Source: Urechis unicinctus (taxonomy: Eukaryota > Annelida > Polychaeta > Xenopneusta > Urechidae). Taken from it: DNA of 64,000 nt. Under the pieces are notes generated by a model. That model did not search any database. It was not told the DNA's origin and saw only the letters and a list, made by a program, of their open reading frames with translations. Shown here in pieces: positions 1 to 13,925 of this stretch. The position numbers and the translations under genes are program-made. The stretch's first letter is position 1; each line of letters starts with the position of its first letter. The stretch lies in NCBI GenBank assembly GCA_034190875.2, contig CM067357.1, positions 151,345 to 215,344 on the forward strand, in the 5' to 3' direction.

Positions 1-3000
1 AGAGGATAGGCTGAAACTAACCCAGCTGATCTCATTCATATCATGTAACAAAGGGTAGACTGAAACTAATCCAGCTGATCTCATTCATAACCTGACCCAG
101 AGGATAGACTGAAACTAATCCAGATGATCTCATTCATATCTGTACCCAGAGGATAGGCTGAAACTAATCCAGCTCATCTCATTCATATCATATAACAGAG
201 GGTAGACTGAAACTAATCCAGCTCATCATATTCATATCCTGTAACAGAGGGTAGACTGAAACAAACGTAGCTGATCTTGTACGTTTCCTGAAACTAACTA
301 AAATAGGAGGAAGCTATCCCAGCGATCTCATTCATATCCTGCAACAGAGGGTGCACTGAAAGTAACCTAGCTGAACTTATCCATATCCTGCCACAAGAGA
401 ATCGACTCACACTAATCCAGCTGATCTCATTATTATTCTGTAACAGAGGATAGACTGAAATTAACCTAGCTGATCTCATTCGTTTCCTGAAACAGAGGGT
501 AGACTAAAACTAACCCAGCTGATCTCATTCATATCATGTAACAGAGAGTAGACAGAAACTAACCTTGCTGATCTCATTCACATCCTGCAACAGAGAATAG
601 ACTGAAACTAACTTAGCTGACCACATTCATATCCGGCAACAGGGTTAGACGGAAACTGATCCAGCTGACCTCATTCATATTCTGAAACAGGGAGTAGACT
701 GAAACTCATCTCATTCATATCCTGTAACAGAGGGTAGACAGAAACAAAGCAAGCTGATCTCATTCATATCCTGTATCAGAGAGTAGACAGAAAATATCCT
801 AGCTGATCTCATTCATATTCTATAAAAAGGAGGAGACAGAAATTAATCCAGCTGGTCTCATTCATATCCTGTAACAGAGGGTAGACTGATACTAACCTAG
901 CTGATCTCATTCATATCCTGTAACCGAGGGTAGACTTAAACTAACCTAGCTGATCTCATTCTTTTCAAGAGACAGAGGGTAGACAAAAAATATTCCAGCT
1001 GATCTCATTCATATCCTGTAACAGAGGGTCGACTGAAAAGAAGCTAGCTGATCTCATTCATATCTTGTAACAGAGGGAAAACAGAAACTAACCTAGCGGA
1101 TCTCATTCATATGCTCTAACATAGGGTTGAGTGATACTAACCTAGCTGATCTCATTCTTATTCTGTAACAGAGGATAGACTGAAATTAACCTAGCTGATC
1201 TCATTCGTTTACTGAAACAGAGAGCAGACTAAAACTAACCCAGCTGATCTCATTTATATCCTGTAACAGAGTGTGGACTGAAACTAATCTAGCTGATCTC
1301 ATTCATATCCTGTAACATAGGGTGGAAACTAATCCAGCTAATCTCATTCATATCATGTAACAGAGGGTACGAAGAAACTAACCTAGCTGATCTCATTCAT
1401 ATCCTGTCACAGAGGGTAGTCTGAAACTAATCTAGCGGATCTCATTCATGAACAGACCCAGAGGATAGACTGAAACTAATCCAGCTGATCTCATTCATAT
1501 CATGTAACAAAGGGTAGTCTCAAACTAATCCAGCTGATCTCATTCATGAACAGACCCAGAGGATAGGCTGAAACATATCCAGCTGATCTCATTCATAACC
1601 TGACCCAGAGGATAGACTGAAACTAATCCAGATGATCTCATTCATGACCTGACCCAGAGGATAGGCTGAAACTAACCCAGCTGATCTCATTCATATCATA
1701 TAACAAAGGGTAGACTGAAACTAATCCAGCTCATCATATTCATATCCTGTAACAGAGGGTAGACTGAAACAAACGTAGCTGATCTTGTACGTTTCCTGAA
1801 ACTAACTAAAATAGGAGGAAGCTATCCCAGCCGATCTCATTCATATCCTGCAACAGAGGGTGCACTGAAAGTAACCTAGCTGAACTTATCCATATCCTGC
1901 CACAAAGAATCGACTCACACTAATCCAGCTGATCTCATTATTATTCTGTAACAGAGGATAGACTGAAATTAACCTAGCTGATCTCATTCGTTTCCTGAAA
2001 CAGAGGGTAGACTAAAACTAACCCAGCTGATCTCATTCATATCATGTAACAGAGAGTAGACAGAAACTAACCTTGCTGATCTCATTCACATCCTGCAACA
2101 GAGAATAGACTGAAACTAACTTAGCTGACCACATTCATATCCGGCAATAGGGTTAGACGGAAACTGATCCAGCTGACCTCATTCATATTCTGAAACAGGG
2201 AGTAGACTGAAACTCATCTCATTCATATCCTGTAACAGAGGGTAGACTGAAACAAACCTAGCTGATCTCATTCATATCCTGTATCAGAGAGTAGACAGAA
2301 AACTATCCTAGCTGATCTCATTCATATTCTATAAAAGGAGGGAGACAGGAATTAATCCAGCTGGTCTCATTCATATCCTGTAACAGAGGGTAGACTGATC
2401 TCATTCATATCCTCTAACAGAGGGTAGACTGAACTAAGCTAGCTAGCTGATCTCATTCATATCCTGTAACCGAGGGTAGACTAAACTAACCTAGCTGATC
2501 TCATTCATATCCAGTAACAGAGGGTAGACAAAAAACTATTCCAGCTGATCTCATTCATATCCTGTAACAGAGGGTATACTGAAACTAATCTAGCTGATCT
2601 CATTCATATCTTGTAACAGAGGGTAGACTGAAACTAATCTAGCTGATCTCATTCATATCCTGTAACAGAGGGTAGACTGAAACTAATCCAGCTGATCTCA
2701 TTCATATCATGTAACAAAGGGTAGACTGAAACTAATCCAGCTCATCATATTCATATCCTGTAACAGAGGGTAGACTGAAACTAACCTAGCTGATCTCATT
2801 CATATCCTGTAACAGAGGTAGACTGAAAGCTGATCTCATTCGTAGCTGAACCTGTAACCGTGATCTCATTGTAACCAACTAAAAATAGGAGAAACTACCC
2901 CAGCTGATCTCATTCATATCCCTGACAAACGGAGGTGCACTGAAAGTAACCTAGCTGATCTAAGACAGAAACAAAGCCAGCTGATCTCATTCATATCCTG

Positions 3001-6000
3001 CCACAGAGAATCGACTCACACTAATCCAGCTGATCTCATTCATTATATCCTGTAACAGAGGGGATAGACTGAAATTAAATCCTAGCTGATCTCATTCATA
3101 TTCTTACTGATCCTGTAACAGAGAGCAGACTGAAACTAACCTAGCTGATCTCATTCATATCCTGTAACCGAGGGTAGACTTAACTAAGAGCTGATGGACT
3201 TTTGAAACTAATCCAGCTGATCTCATTCATATCCTGTAACAGAGGGTATACTGAAACTAATCTAGCTGATCTCATTCATATCTGTAACCGAGGGAAAACA
3301 GAAACTAATCTAGCTGATCTCATTCATATCCTCTAACAGAGGGTAGACTGATACTAACCTGGCTGATCTCATTCATATCCTGTAACAGAGGGTAGACTGA
3401 AACTAATCCAGCAGATCTCATTCATATCTTGTAACCGAGGGAAAACAGAAACTAATCTAGCTGATCTCATTCATATCCTCTAACAGAGGGTAGACTGATA
3501 CTAACCTGGCTGATCTCATTCATATCATGTAACAAAGGGTAGACTGAAACTAATCCAGCTCATCATATTCATATCCTGTAACAGAGGGTAGACTGAAACT
3601 AATCTAGCTGATCTCATTCATATCATGTAACAAAGGGTAGACTGAAACTAATCCAGCTCATCATATTCATATCCTGTAACAGAGGGTAGACTGAAACTAA
3701 TCCAGCTGATCTCATTCATATCCTGTAACAGAGGTAGACTGAAACAAACGTAGCTGATCCTGTACGTTTCCTGAAACTAACTAAAATAGGAGGAAGCTAC
3801 CCCAGCTGATCTCATTCATATCCTGCAACAGAGGGTGCACTGAAAGTAACCTAGCTGAACTTATCCATATCCTGCCACAAAGAATCGACTCACACTAATC
3901 CAGCTGATCTCATTATTATTCTGTAACAGAGGATAGACTGAAATTAACCTAGCTGATCTCATTCGTTTCCTGAAACAGAGGGTAGACTAAAACTAACCCA
4001 GCTGATCTCATTCATATCATGTAACAGAGAGTAGACAGAAACTAACCTTGCTGATCTCATTCACATCCTGCAACAGAGAATAGACTGAAACTAACTTAGC
4101 TGACCACATTCATATCCGGCAACAGGGTTAGACGGAAACTGATCCAGCTGACCTCATTCATATTCTGAAACAGGGAGTAGACTGAAACTCATCTCATTCA
4201 TATCCTGTAACAGAGGGTAGACAGAAACAAAGCAAGCTGATCTCATTCATATCCTGTATCAGAGAGTAGACAGAAAATATCCTAGCTGATCTCATTCATA
4301 TTCTATAAAAAGGAGGAGACAGAAATTAATCCAGCTGGTCTCATTCATATCCTGTAACAGAGGGTAGACTGATACTAACCTAGCTGATCTCATTCATATC
4401 CTGTAACCGAGGGTAGACTTAAACTAACCTAGCTGATCTCATTCTTTTCAAGAGACAGAGGGTAGACAAAAAATATTCCAGCTGATCTCATTCATATCCT
4501 GTAACAGAGGGTCGACTGAAAAGAAGCTAGCCGATCTCATTCATATCTTGTAACAGTGGGAAAACAGAAACTAACCTAGCGGATCTCATTCATATGCTCT
4601 AACATAGGGTTGAGTGATACTAACCTAGCTGATCTCATTCTTATTCTGTAACAGAGGATAGACTGAAATTAACCTAGCTGATCTCATTCGTTTACTGAAA
4701 CAGAGAGCAGACTAAAACTAACGTAGCTGATCTCATTTATATCCTGTAACAGAGTGTGGACTGAAACTAATCTAGCTGATCTCATTCATATCCTGTAACA
4801 GAGGGTACGAAGAAACTAACCTAGCTGATCTCATTCATATCCTGTCACAGAGGGTAGTCTGAAACTAATCTAGCGGATCTCATTCATGAACAGACCCAGA
4901 GGATAGACTGAAACTAATCCAGCTGATCTCATTCATATCATGTAACAAAGGGTAGTCTCAAACTAATCCAGCTGATCTCATTCATGAACAGACCCAGAGG
5001 ATAGGCTGAAACTAACCCAGCTGATCTCATTCACATCATGTAACAAAGGGTAGTCTGAAACTAATCCAGCTGATCTCATTCATAACCTGACCAGAGAGGA
5101 TAGACTGAAACTAATCCAGATGATCTCATTAATGACCTGACCCAGAGGATAGGCTGAAACTAACCCAGCTGATCTCATTCATATCATGTAACAAAGGGTA
5201 GACTGAAACTAATCCAGCTCATCAAATTCATATCCTGTAACAGAGGGTAGTCTGAAACTAATCCAGCAGATCTCATTCATATCATGTAACAAAGGGTAGA
5301 CTGAAACTAATCCAGCTCATCATATTCATATCCTGTAACAGAGGGTAGACTGAAACTAATCCAGCTGATCTCATTCATATCCTGTAACAGAGGTAGACTG
5401 AAACAAACGTAGCTGATCCTGTACGTTTCCTGAAACTAACTAAAATAGGAGGAAGCTACCCCAGCTGATCTCATTCATATCCTGCAACAGAGGGTGCACT
5501 GAAAGTAACCTAGCTGAACTTATCCATATCCTGCCACAAAGAATCGACTCACACTAATCCAGCTGATCTCATTATTATTCTGTAACAGAGGATAGACTGA
5601 AATTAACCTAGCTGATCTCATTCGTTTCCTGAAACAGAGGGTAGACTAAAACTAACCCAGCTGATCTCATTCATATCATGTAACAGAGAGTAGACAGAAA
5701 CTAACCTTGCTGATCTCATTCACATCCTGCAACAGAGAATAGACTGAAACTAACTTAGCTGACCACATTCATATCCGGCAACAGGGTTAGACGGAAACTG
5801 ATCCAGCTGACCTCATTCATATTCTGAAACAGGGAGTAGACTGAAACTCATCTCATTCATATCCTGTAACAGAGGGTAGACAGAAACAAAGCAAGCTGAT
5901 CTCATTCATATCCTGTATCAGAGAGTAGACAGAAAATATCCTAGCTGATCTCATTCATATTCTATAAAAAGGAGGAGACAGAAATTAATCCAGCTGGTCT

Positions 6001-8960
6001 CATTCATATCCTGTAACAGAGGGTAGACTGATACTAACCTAGCTGATCTCATTCATATCCTGTAACCGAGGGTAGACTTAAACTAACCTAGCTGATCTCA
6101 TTCTTTTCAAGAGACAGAGGGTAGACAAAAAATATTCCAGCTGATCTCATTCATATCCTGTAACAGAGGGTCGACTGAAAAGAAGCTAGCTGATCTCATT
6201 CATATCTTGTAACAGAGGGAAAACAGAAGCTAACCTAGCGGATCTCATTCATATGCTCTAACATAGGGTTGAGTGATACTAACCTAGCTGATCTCATTCT
6301 TATTCTGTAACAGAGGATAGACTGAAATTAACCTAGCTGATCTCATTCGTTTACTGAAACAGAGAGCAGACTAAAACTAACCCAGCTGATCTCATTTATA
6401 TCCTGTAACAGAGTGTGGACTGAAACTAATCTAGCTGATCTCATTCATATCCTGTAACATAGGGTGGAAACTAATCCAGCTAATCTCATTCATATCATGT
6501 AACAGAGGGTACGAAGAAACTAACCTAGCTGATCTCATTCATATCCTGTCACAGAGGGTAGTCTGAAACTAATCTAGCGGATCTCATTCATGAACAGACC
6601 CAGAGGATAGACTGAAACTAATCCAGCTGATCTCATTCATATCATGTAACAAAGGGTAGTCTCAAACTAATCCAGCTGATCTCATTCATAACCTGACCCA
6701 GAGGATAGACTGAAACTAATCCAGATGATCTCATTCATGACCTGACCCAGAGGATAGGCTGAAACTAACCCAGCTGATCTCATTCATATCATATAACAAA
6801 GGGTAGACTGAAACTAATCCAGCTCATCATATTCATATCCTGTAACAGAGGGTAGACTGAAACAAACGTAGCTGATCTTGTACGTTTCCTGAAACTAACT
6901 AAAATAGGAGGAAGCTATCCCAGCCGATCTCATTCATATCCTGCAACAGAGGGTGCACTGAAAGTAACCTAGCTGAACTTATCCATATCCTGCCACAAAG
7001 AATCGACTCACACTAATCCAGCTGATCTCATTATTATTCTGTAACAGAGGATAGACTGAAATTAACCTAGCTGATCTCATTCGTTTCCTGAAACAGAGGG
7101 TAGACTAAAACTAACCCAGCTGATCTCATTCATATCATGTAACAGAGAGTAGACAGAAACTAACCTTGCTGATCTCATTCACATCCTGCAACAGAGAATA
7201 GACTGAAACTAACTTAGCTGACCACATTCATATCCGGCAATAGGGTTAGACGGAAACTGATCCAGCTGACCTCATTCATATTCTGAAACAGGGAGTAGAC
7301 TGAAACTCATCTCATTCATATCCTGTAACAGAGGGTAGACTGATACTAACCTAGCTGATCTCATTCATATCCTGTAACCGAGGGTAGACTTAAACTAACC
7401 TAGCTGATCTCATTCTTTTCCAGAGACAGAGGGTAGACAAAAAATATTCCAGCTGATCTCATTCATATCCTGTAACAGAGGGTATACTGAAAAGAAGCTA
7501 GCTGATCTCATTCATATCTTGTAACAGAGGGAAAACAGAAACTAATCTAGCTGATCTCATTCATATCCTCTAACAGAGGGTAGACTAAATCTAACCCAGC
7601 TGATCTCATTCATATCCTGTAACAGAGGGTAGATAGAAACTAACCTAGCTGATCTCATTTATATCATGTAACAAAGGGTAAACAGAAACTAACCCAGCTG
7701 ATCTCAGTCATATCCTGTAACAGAGGGTGGACTGAAACTAATCTAGCTGATCTCATTCATATCCTGTAACATAGGGTGGACTGAAACTAATCCAGCAAAT
7801 CTCATTCATATCCTGTAACAGAGGCTAGACTGAAACTAATCCAGCTGATCTCTTTCATGACATGACCCAGAGGATAGACTGAAACTAACCCAGCTGATCT
7901 CATTCATATCCTGTAACAGAGGGTAGACAGAAAGTAACCTAGCTGATCTCATTTATATCCTCTAACATAGGGTAGACAGAAACTAACCTAGCTGATCTCA
8001 TTCATATCCTAGAACAGAGGGTAAACAGAAACTAACCTAGCTGATCTCATTCATATCCTGTAACAGAGGGTAGATAGAAACTAACCTAGCTGATCTCATT
8101 TATATCCTGTAACAAAGGGTAAACCGAAACTAACCTAGCTGATCTCATTCATATCCTGTAACAGAGGGTAGACTGAAACTAACCTAGCTTATCTCATTCA
8201 TATCATGTAACAAAGGGTAGACAGAAACTAATCCAGCTGATCTCATTCATATCCTGCGACAGAGGGTGGACAGAAACTAATCCAGCTGATCTCATTCATA
8301 TCTTGTAAATGAGGGTAGACTGAAACTAATCTAGCTGATCTCATTCATATCCTGTAACAGAGGGTAGACTGAAACTAACCTAGCTGATCTCATTCATATC
8401 CTGAAACAGAGTGTAGACTGAAACTAACCTAGCTGATCTCATTCATATCCTGTAACATAGGGTGGACTGAAACTAATCCAGCAAATCTCATTCATATCCT
8501 GTAACAGAGGCTAGACTGAAACTAATCCAGCTGATCTCTTTCATGACATGACCCAGAGGATAGACTGATACTAACCCAGCTGATCTCATTCATATCTAGT
8601 AACGGAGGGTGGACAGAAACAAACCTAGCTGATCTCATTCATATCCTATAACAGAGGTTAGACAGAAACTATTCTAGCTGATCTCATTCATATCATGTAA
8701 CAAAGGGTCAGAAACTAATCCAGCTGATCTCATTCATATCCTGTAACAGAGGGTGGAGAGAAAGTAACCTAGCTGATCTCATTCATGTCCTGTAGCAAAG
8801 AATAAACAGAAACTAACCTAGCTGATCTCATTCATATCATGTAACAGAGGGTAGACATAAACTTACCTAGCTGATCCCATTCATATCCTCTAACAGAGGG
8901 TAGACTGAAACTGACCTAGCTAATCTAATTCATATCCTGTAGCAGAGTGTAGAATGAAAC
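1..8960. repeat. 49-bp satellite array with higher-order structure
   Basis: About 180 diverged copies of a 49-bp unit built around ctgatctcattcatatcctg and cagagggtagactgaaac. The period is directly measurable near 8341-8390. The array has second-level structure: a distinctive variant block (gaaacaaacgtagctgatc followed by tacgtttcctgaaac) recurs near 261, 1769, 3741, 5399 and 6865, and long runs around it are nearly identical. The array runs off the left edge. Short ORFs inside are incidental. Confidence 0.97.
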
Positions 8961-8974
8961 TGAACCTATTGGTA

Positions 8975-9560
8975 TCATTTATATCGGACCATCATCCCTC
9001 TCATCCCCGTCATATCAACCATTATCCCTGTTATGTCAACCAACATTCCCGCTTTGTCAACCAACATTCCCGTTATGTAAACCATCATCCCCGTCATGTC
9101 ATCCAACATCCCTTTCATGTAAACCAACGCAACCTTCATGTCAATTCACATCCCCGTCATGTCAATTAACATCCCCGTCATGTCAACTCACATCCCCGCC
9201 ATGTCAACTAACGTTCCCGTCATGTCAACCAACATTCCTGTTAAGTCCACCAACATTCCTGTTGTGTCAACCAACATCCCCGTCATGTTAACCTACATAT
9301 CGTCATGTAAACCAACATCTCTGCCATTTAAGCCAACATCTCCGTTATGTAAACCAACATCACCGTCATGTAAATTGTCATGGTCACGTCAGCCAATATC
9401 TGTGTCACGTCAACCGACGTCCTTGTCACGTCATGTAAACCAAAGTCTGCATCACGTCAGTTGATATCTGTGTCACGTTAGCCGACGTACATGTCGACTC
9501 AACCATTTCACGTCGACCAACGTCCATGTCACTAAACCTTACGTCCATGTCAAGTCAACC
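8975..9560. repeat. 21-bp minisatellite, degenerate
   Basis: Repeats of about 21 bp with the core gtcaaccaacatccccgtca, decaying to the right. Because 21 bp is seven codons, one frame reads as a heptad-like VNQHPRH series. That is a by-product of the period; there is no other sign of coding. Confidence 0.9.
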
Positions 9561-9984
9561 AGTGTCCCTTGCACGTCAAAAATAAACCCTGACCTCGAAG
9601 AAAATTGAACAAATTGTTGAAGATAAGATTTCATATCAATGCATCTCTATCATCAGAAAAACATCGTGTTCATTTTTACTATTAGCAAACCTTCAGTGTG
9701 TTTTCAACATATGGCGAGGTGGTGCGAGTTGTGTGATTTCCATTCACTGACACGACTACTCAAACTGTATTATGGCGGCAAACGTCACCTCAAACGCGAT
9801 TCATTCGACCCGATTGTGCATTTGTTTGATTTACATTGCAATCATGAGCTGAGACCGATTCCGAGCATGGCCCTTTCAAACTATATACCCTCCTCGATAG
9901 CTTACTCCGGAAATTAACGCCAATTTATTGGCCTCCTAGGATAGTTAAATACAGGGCTATATTTTTAGAGGAGAAACATCTGGT
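9561..9984. other. Unique spacer, no gene recognised
   Basis: Non-repetitive sequence containing a 92-codon open frame (9639-9917, +). It has no recognisable domain, splice context or family resemblance. I see nothing else that can be supported. Confidence 0.5.
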
Positions 9985-10975
9985 TGACGGTTTAGGGTGG
10001 CCGAGGCTAGGTACCCTCGATCTGGTGGGCTGTTTAGGGTGGTCGAGGCTAGGTCACCTCAATCTGCTGAAAGGTTTAGGGTGGGCAAGGTGTCCTCGAT
10101 CTGATGGATAGTTAAGCGTGGGCGTCACCTTTTTCTGGTTGGTGGTTTAAGGTGGACGAGGCTAGGTCTCCTCGATCTAGTCAATGGTTTAGGGTGAGCG
10201 AGGCTAGGTCACCTCGATCTGGTGGGCGTTTAAGGTGAGGCTAAGTCACCTTGGTTAGGTGGACGGTTTAGGGCGAGGCTATGTCTCCTTAATATGGTGG
10301 GCGGTTTAGGGCGAAGCTAGGTCACCTCGATCTGGTGGGCGGTTTTAAAGCGGGAGAGGCTAGGTCACCTTGATTTGGTGGACAGTTTAAGGCGGGCAAG
10401 GCTAGGTCACCTCGATCTGGTGGGCGGTTTAAGGCGGGTAAGGTTAGGTCACCTCAATTTGGTGGGCGGTTTAAGACGGGCGATGCTAGGTACCTTGATC
10501 GAGTGGGTGGTTTAAGGCGAGGCTAGTTCACCTTGATCTGTTGGGTGGTTTAGGGCGAAGCCAGATCACCTCGATCTGGTGGGCGGTTTACAGCGAGGCT
10601 ATGTCACCCTGATCAGGCGGGCGGTTTAATGCGGGCGAGGCTATGTCACGTTGGTCTGGTGGGCAGCTTAAGGTGAGCGAGGCTAGGTCACCTTGATCTA
10701 GTAAGTGCTTTAGTGCGGGCGAAGCTAGATCATCTTGATCTGGTGGGCGGTTTAGGGCGAAGCTAGGTCACCTCGATCTGGTGGGCGGTTTAGAGCGAGG
10801 CTAGGTCACCTCGATCTGGTGGGCGGTTTAGCGCGAGGCTAGGTCACCTCGATCTGGTGGGCGGTTTAAGGCCGGCGAGACCAAGTCACCTCGATCTGGT
10901 GGGCGGTTTAAGGCGAGGCTAGGTCACCACGATTTGGTGGGCGGTTTAAAGCGGGCGAGGCTAGATCACCTTGAT
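9985..10975. repeat. 39-44-bp minisatellite
   Basis: About 23 copies of a G-rich unit with the core ggctaggtcacctcgatctg followed by gtgggcggtttaaggcg. Unit length varies because the ggcggg/gcgag junction is indel-prone. Left copies are most diverged, and the most homogeneous copies lie around 10740-10950. Confidence 0.93.
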
Positions 10976-10982
10976 CTTAGGG

Positions 10983-11230
10983 GTCGTATAGCTGCTGATG
11001 ACGACCTGTCGTCGTTCTACGTTGTCGTATTGCTGCTGATGGCGACCTGTCGTCGTCCTACGTGGTCGTATTACTGCTGATGGCGACCTGTCGTCGTCCT
11101 ACGTTGTCGTATTGCTGCTGATGGCGACCTGTCGTCGTCCTACGTTGTCGTATTGCTGCTGATGGCGACCTGTCATCGTCCTACGTTGTCGTATTGGTGC
11201 AGATGGCGACCTGTCGTCGTCCTACGTTGT
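10983..11230. repeat. 41-bp minisatellite, six copies
   Basis: Six copies of a 41-bp unit (gctgctgatggcgacctgtc, then gtcgtcctacgttgtcgta) sit immediately after the previous array. Confidence 0.95.
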
Positions 11231-11689
11231 TGCTGCAGCCAACATTTTAACACAGAAAACTTCGCAGCCAGCAAGATCCTCTGACTGTCTCAGATGGAAT
11301 AATTCCATTGGCTGGGGTCGTGGGTCTGAAACGGTTCAACGCCAGTGCTGCTTCCTATCGGCAGATACAGGTATCTCACGACTCATATTTGGTTGCTCGC
11401 TAGTCGCGCGCGCCGCCCTGGTGAGCTTTGTGAAACTAACTTCTGTTGACTTCCGGTTTGATGCGCTCGTTCTCTCAACCCAGCTGTCTGCATTCTGACA
11501 GATCTGCTCGCTGCGTAATGCGAGTAAAGATGAAAGGTTCAACGTAGAACGTGAGTAGAAATTGTGCGTTACGTCGTGAGGGCCAAGGTATAAACACTTC
11601 GTCAATATAGACGAATCAAAATTCATATTTGCATGTAACATGCAAGGTGAATCAAGTGCATAATCGAATATCCATATGTCAAGAGTTTA
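11231..11689. other. Unique spacer with a short dispersed motif
   Basis: No gene recognised. At about 11420-11460, on the minus strand, it carries a motif of about 34 bp (agtcaacagaagttagtttc followed by acaaagctcac) that recurs in slightly altered form on the plus strand at about 18434-18470. This points to a dispersed repeat. A 101-codon minus-strand frame (11336-11641) covers the motif but resembles nothing I know. Confidence 0.45.
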
Positions 11690-13015
11690 CCAGCGGATTG
11701 CAAGTTCTATTCCTTTCACAGCAACCCACACAGGAGAAAGACTTGGAAGATAGCTGTCAACAGGCTTGCTGTTGATGAGCATGGCAGAGAAATTTATGGA
11801 AAGTTGTGGTCACCTAAAAAACATAACAAACTGTGCTTTTGCCACTTCTCGTAAGCTCCTATCCCAAATGAATAGTTGGTTGGAATCATGTCCAGTCTGA
11901 CTAGTTTTCCACACGGAAACCACCTACTCTGAGAAAGACATCAAAATCCAGGAACAGGACTATCACTGTTTTGCAGCCATCCAAAGTATATCAAGAAGAC
12001 ATACATCGGGAAAAGGTCTTTCCAATTGTTTTACATCACAAATAGTCCATGAAACTAGAAATTTATATTCGAAAACAAAGCAGATTTTACATTTACAATC
12101 TGTCGTAATTATTATGATTAATTGACGATATCATATATGTTTAAGGCAGACGAATCCATTCCAGAGTTGTCATCAGCTGAAGTGCAGCATGAAGACTCTC
12201 TAGAACATGTTAGTGTAAAGGGCTGTGTTGAAATGAAATACTTCTGCGTTAATTTAATTGTTCTTAGTAGCATTTGCTTAAAATCACGATGGTACACAAT
12301 TTGTGAACAAAGATCTGAACATTAAACATCACATTGTTACGGGGACTGTTATGTAACATTGGATTCTGACCATGACTACATGCAAACACTGAGGGTTGGT
12401 CAATTGGCTTCTACATTGGAGAGCCTCATTGGCACACACCCTCAATTTGAAGATATTACTAAAGATCCAGAAATACTAAGAAAGTCGAAGTACTTCACAA
12501 GTTGATGGAAGAAAAGGCCAGATGTTGAGTTTGGCAGAGGACATGCAGTAGTTGTCACAGACTGGCAGTGATCATCACTCATCACAATTCAAATCGAAAC
12601 CTGGTTGACAAAGAGCATTGATTTTTAAAGATAAACGTTTAGCAACACTTGTACGCCTTTGCCTTTGAAAGATTTGGCGCTGCAATTTGGGATTCGATGA
12701 CATTACCAACATCCAAAATGTTTCTAGATAATACAGACCTGTTCAGTCAGACACCGGGGATGTGTCTAATTGGTGCTATTTTTATGTGTCTGACATGGGA
12801 GGGGGAGGGGGTCAGACATCAGAATTGGATGAATTGATGCAGGTCACGTGATGCTGGTGACGTAGTAATGGAAGACAGAGGTTTAACTATTGCAAGAGAT
12901 TTGCATCTAGGAGTCCTTTCTCCATTTAAAAACAAACTGACAGGCCAATTCACTGCAGAACAATTAGGGTATACTGAAAAACTTTTTCAAAGCATGTGTA
13001 TTCGTTGTCAACTTC
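11690..13015 (+). mobile_element. Decayed THAP + DDE (DDE_Tnp_4-like) transposase
   Basis: Three blocks in order resemble a THAP-containing transposase. At 11696-11845 is a THAP-like zinc-finger core: an FYSFHSNPHRRKTW stretch, then LWSPKKHNKLCFCHF, which matches the conserved FxxFP...W...LCxxHF pattern. At 12649-12850 is a DDE-fold core, with a FYVSD motif after a frame change. At 12862-13015 is the strand/helix block VVMEDRGLTI followed by a PF-K-LTGQFTAEQL run, corresponding to the conserved DRGF region of DDE_Tnp_4 transposases. Stops, frameshifts and an apparent internal deletion between the second and third blocks make it non-functional. No terminal repeats were identified, so the borders are approximate. 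An (AT)n microsatellite abuts the right side. Confidence 0.7.
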
Positions 13016-13061
13016 AAACTACCTTTCTTGAAACTTTCATAGTTTCCTTTGTACAAACCGT

Positions 13062-13157
<96 letters not shown>
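13062..13157. repeat. (TA)n microsatellite
   Basis: An uninterrupted TA dinucleotide run of about 90 bp directly follows the transposase relic. Confidence 0.98.
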
Positions 13158-13158
<1 letters not shown>

Positions 13159-13530
13159 ATATTATTTTAACACTCCCAATCTGTATATTGTTATTGTGAT
13201 ACTACCTGATGACTAAATGATTTTTTTTAGTATACAGGGTACAGCATTCCATCCTTCTCAATTCATTCTGAAAAGTTAAAAATATATATTCATGCTGTTG
13301 TTTTCATTATTTCATGCATATGTCTTTATAATGCTCACAGTATTGATGTAAGTAAATGTTTTTTACATGCCCAGCTGTTGTTTGTGTATTACATTAACAT
13401 ACAATATAAATTAGATTCATACTATAAAATCTTTAACATATACCAAGTAATCACTGGTTAATTATTCTTGTCACAGTTAATAAATTTGAATGCTATTTAA
13501 AGTGCTTTGTAACCAACTCTGCTAACATGC
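13158..13530. other. AT-rich spacer
   Basis: AT-rich non-coding sequence between the TA run and the next repeat. I see no gene or RNA in it. Confidence 0.6.
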
Positions 13531-13925
13531 TTTAAACCCGGGGGTGCACTTAAGTGTATAGAGGTAGTATATATGTGCCGCGCGATGGGGTATGTTTTTT
13601 TGGCCTCTCGACTTGTACGACTGGTTTTATTGGGCCTCATACTTGTACGACGGGGTATGTTTTTCTCTTCCCACCTGTATAACTGGTTGAATATACATAT
13701 TTCCTATCGATCGTTGACAATACAAATGCATACCTTGTACGACGGGGTATGCTTTTTTGCCATTTTCACCTTGTACGACGGGTTATACATTCGCATAATA
13801 CCTTGTGCGACGGGGTATGCTTTTGGCCATTTTGACCTTGTTCGACGGGTACGGGTTTTCGAAGTCCCGCGGCACACCCCTATCCAGAATAAGGCCAAGT
13901 GCCCCCACGGGGCTTTAAACCAGGT
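13531..13925. repeat. Degenerate repeats around cttgtacgacggggtatg
   Basis: Five to six irregularly spaced copies of cttgtacgacggggtatg lie at 13605-13850. The block is flanked by a near-direct repeat, gctttaaacccgggggtgca at about 13531 and ggctttaaaccaggtgcact at about 13911, so it may be one inserted unit. The right copy touches the start of recognisable retrotransposon gag sequence. Confidence 0.6.

Noticed and set aside
1..8960. CRISPR array
   Set aside because: Units are contiguous 49-mers with graded divergence, with no constant repeat alternating with unique spacers. The DNA is eukaryotic.
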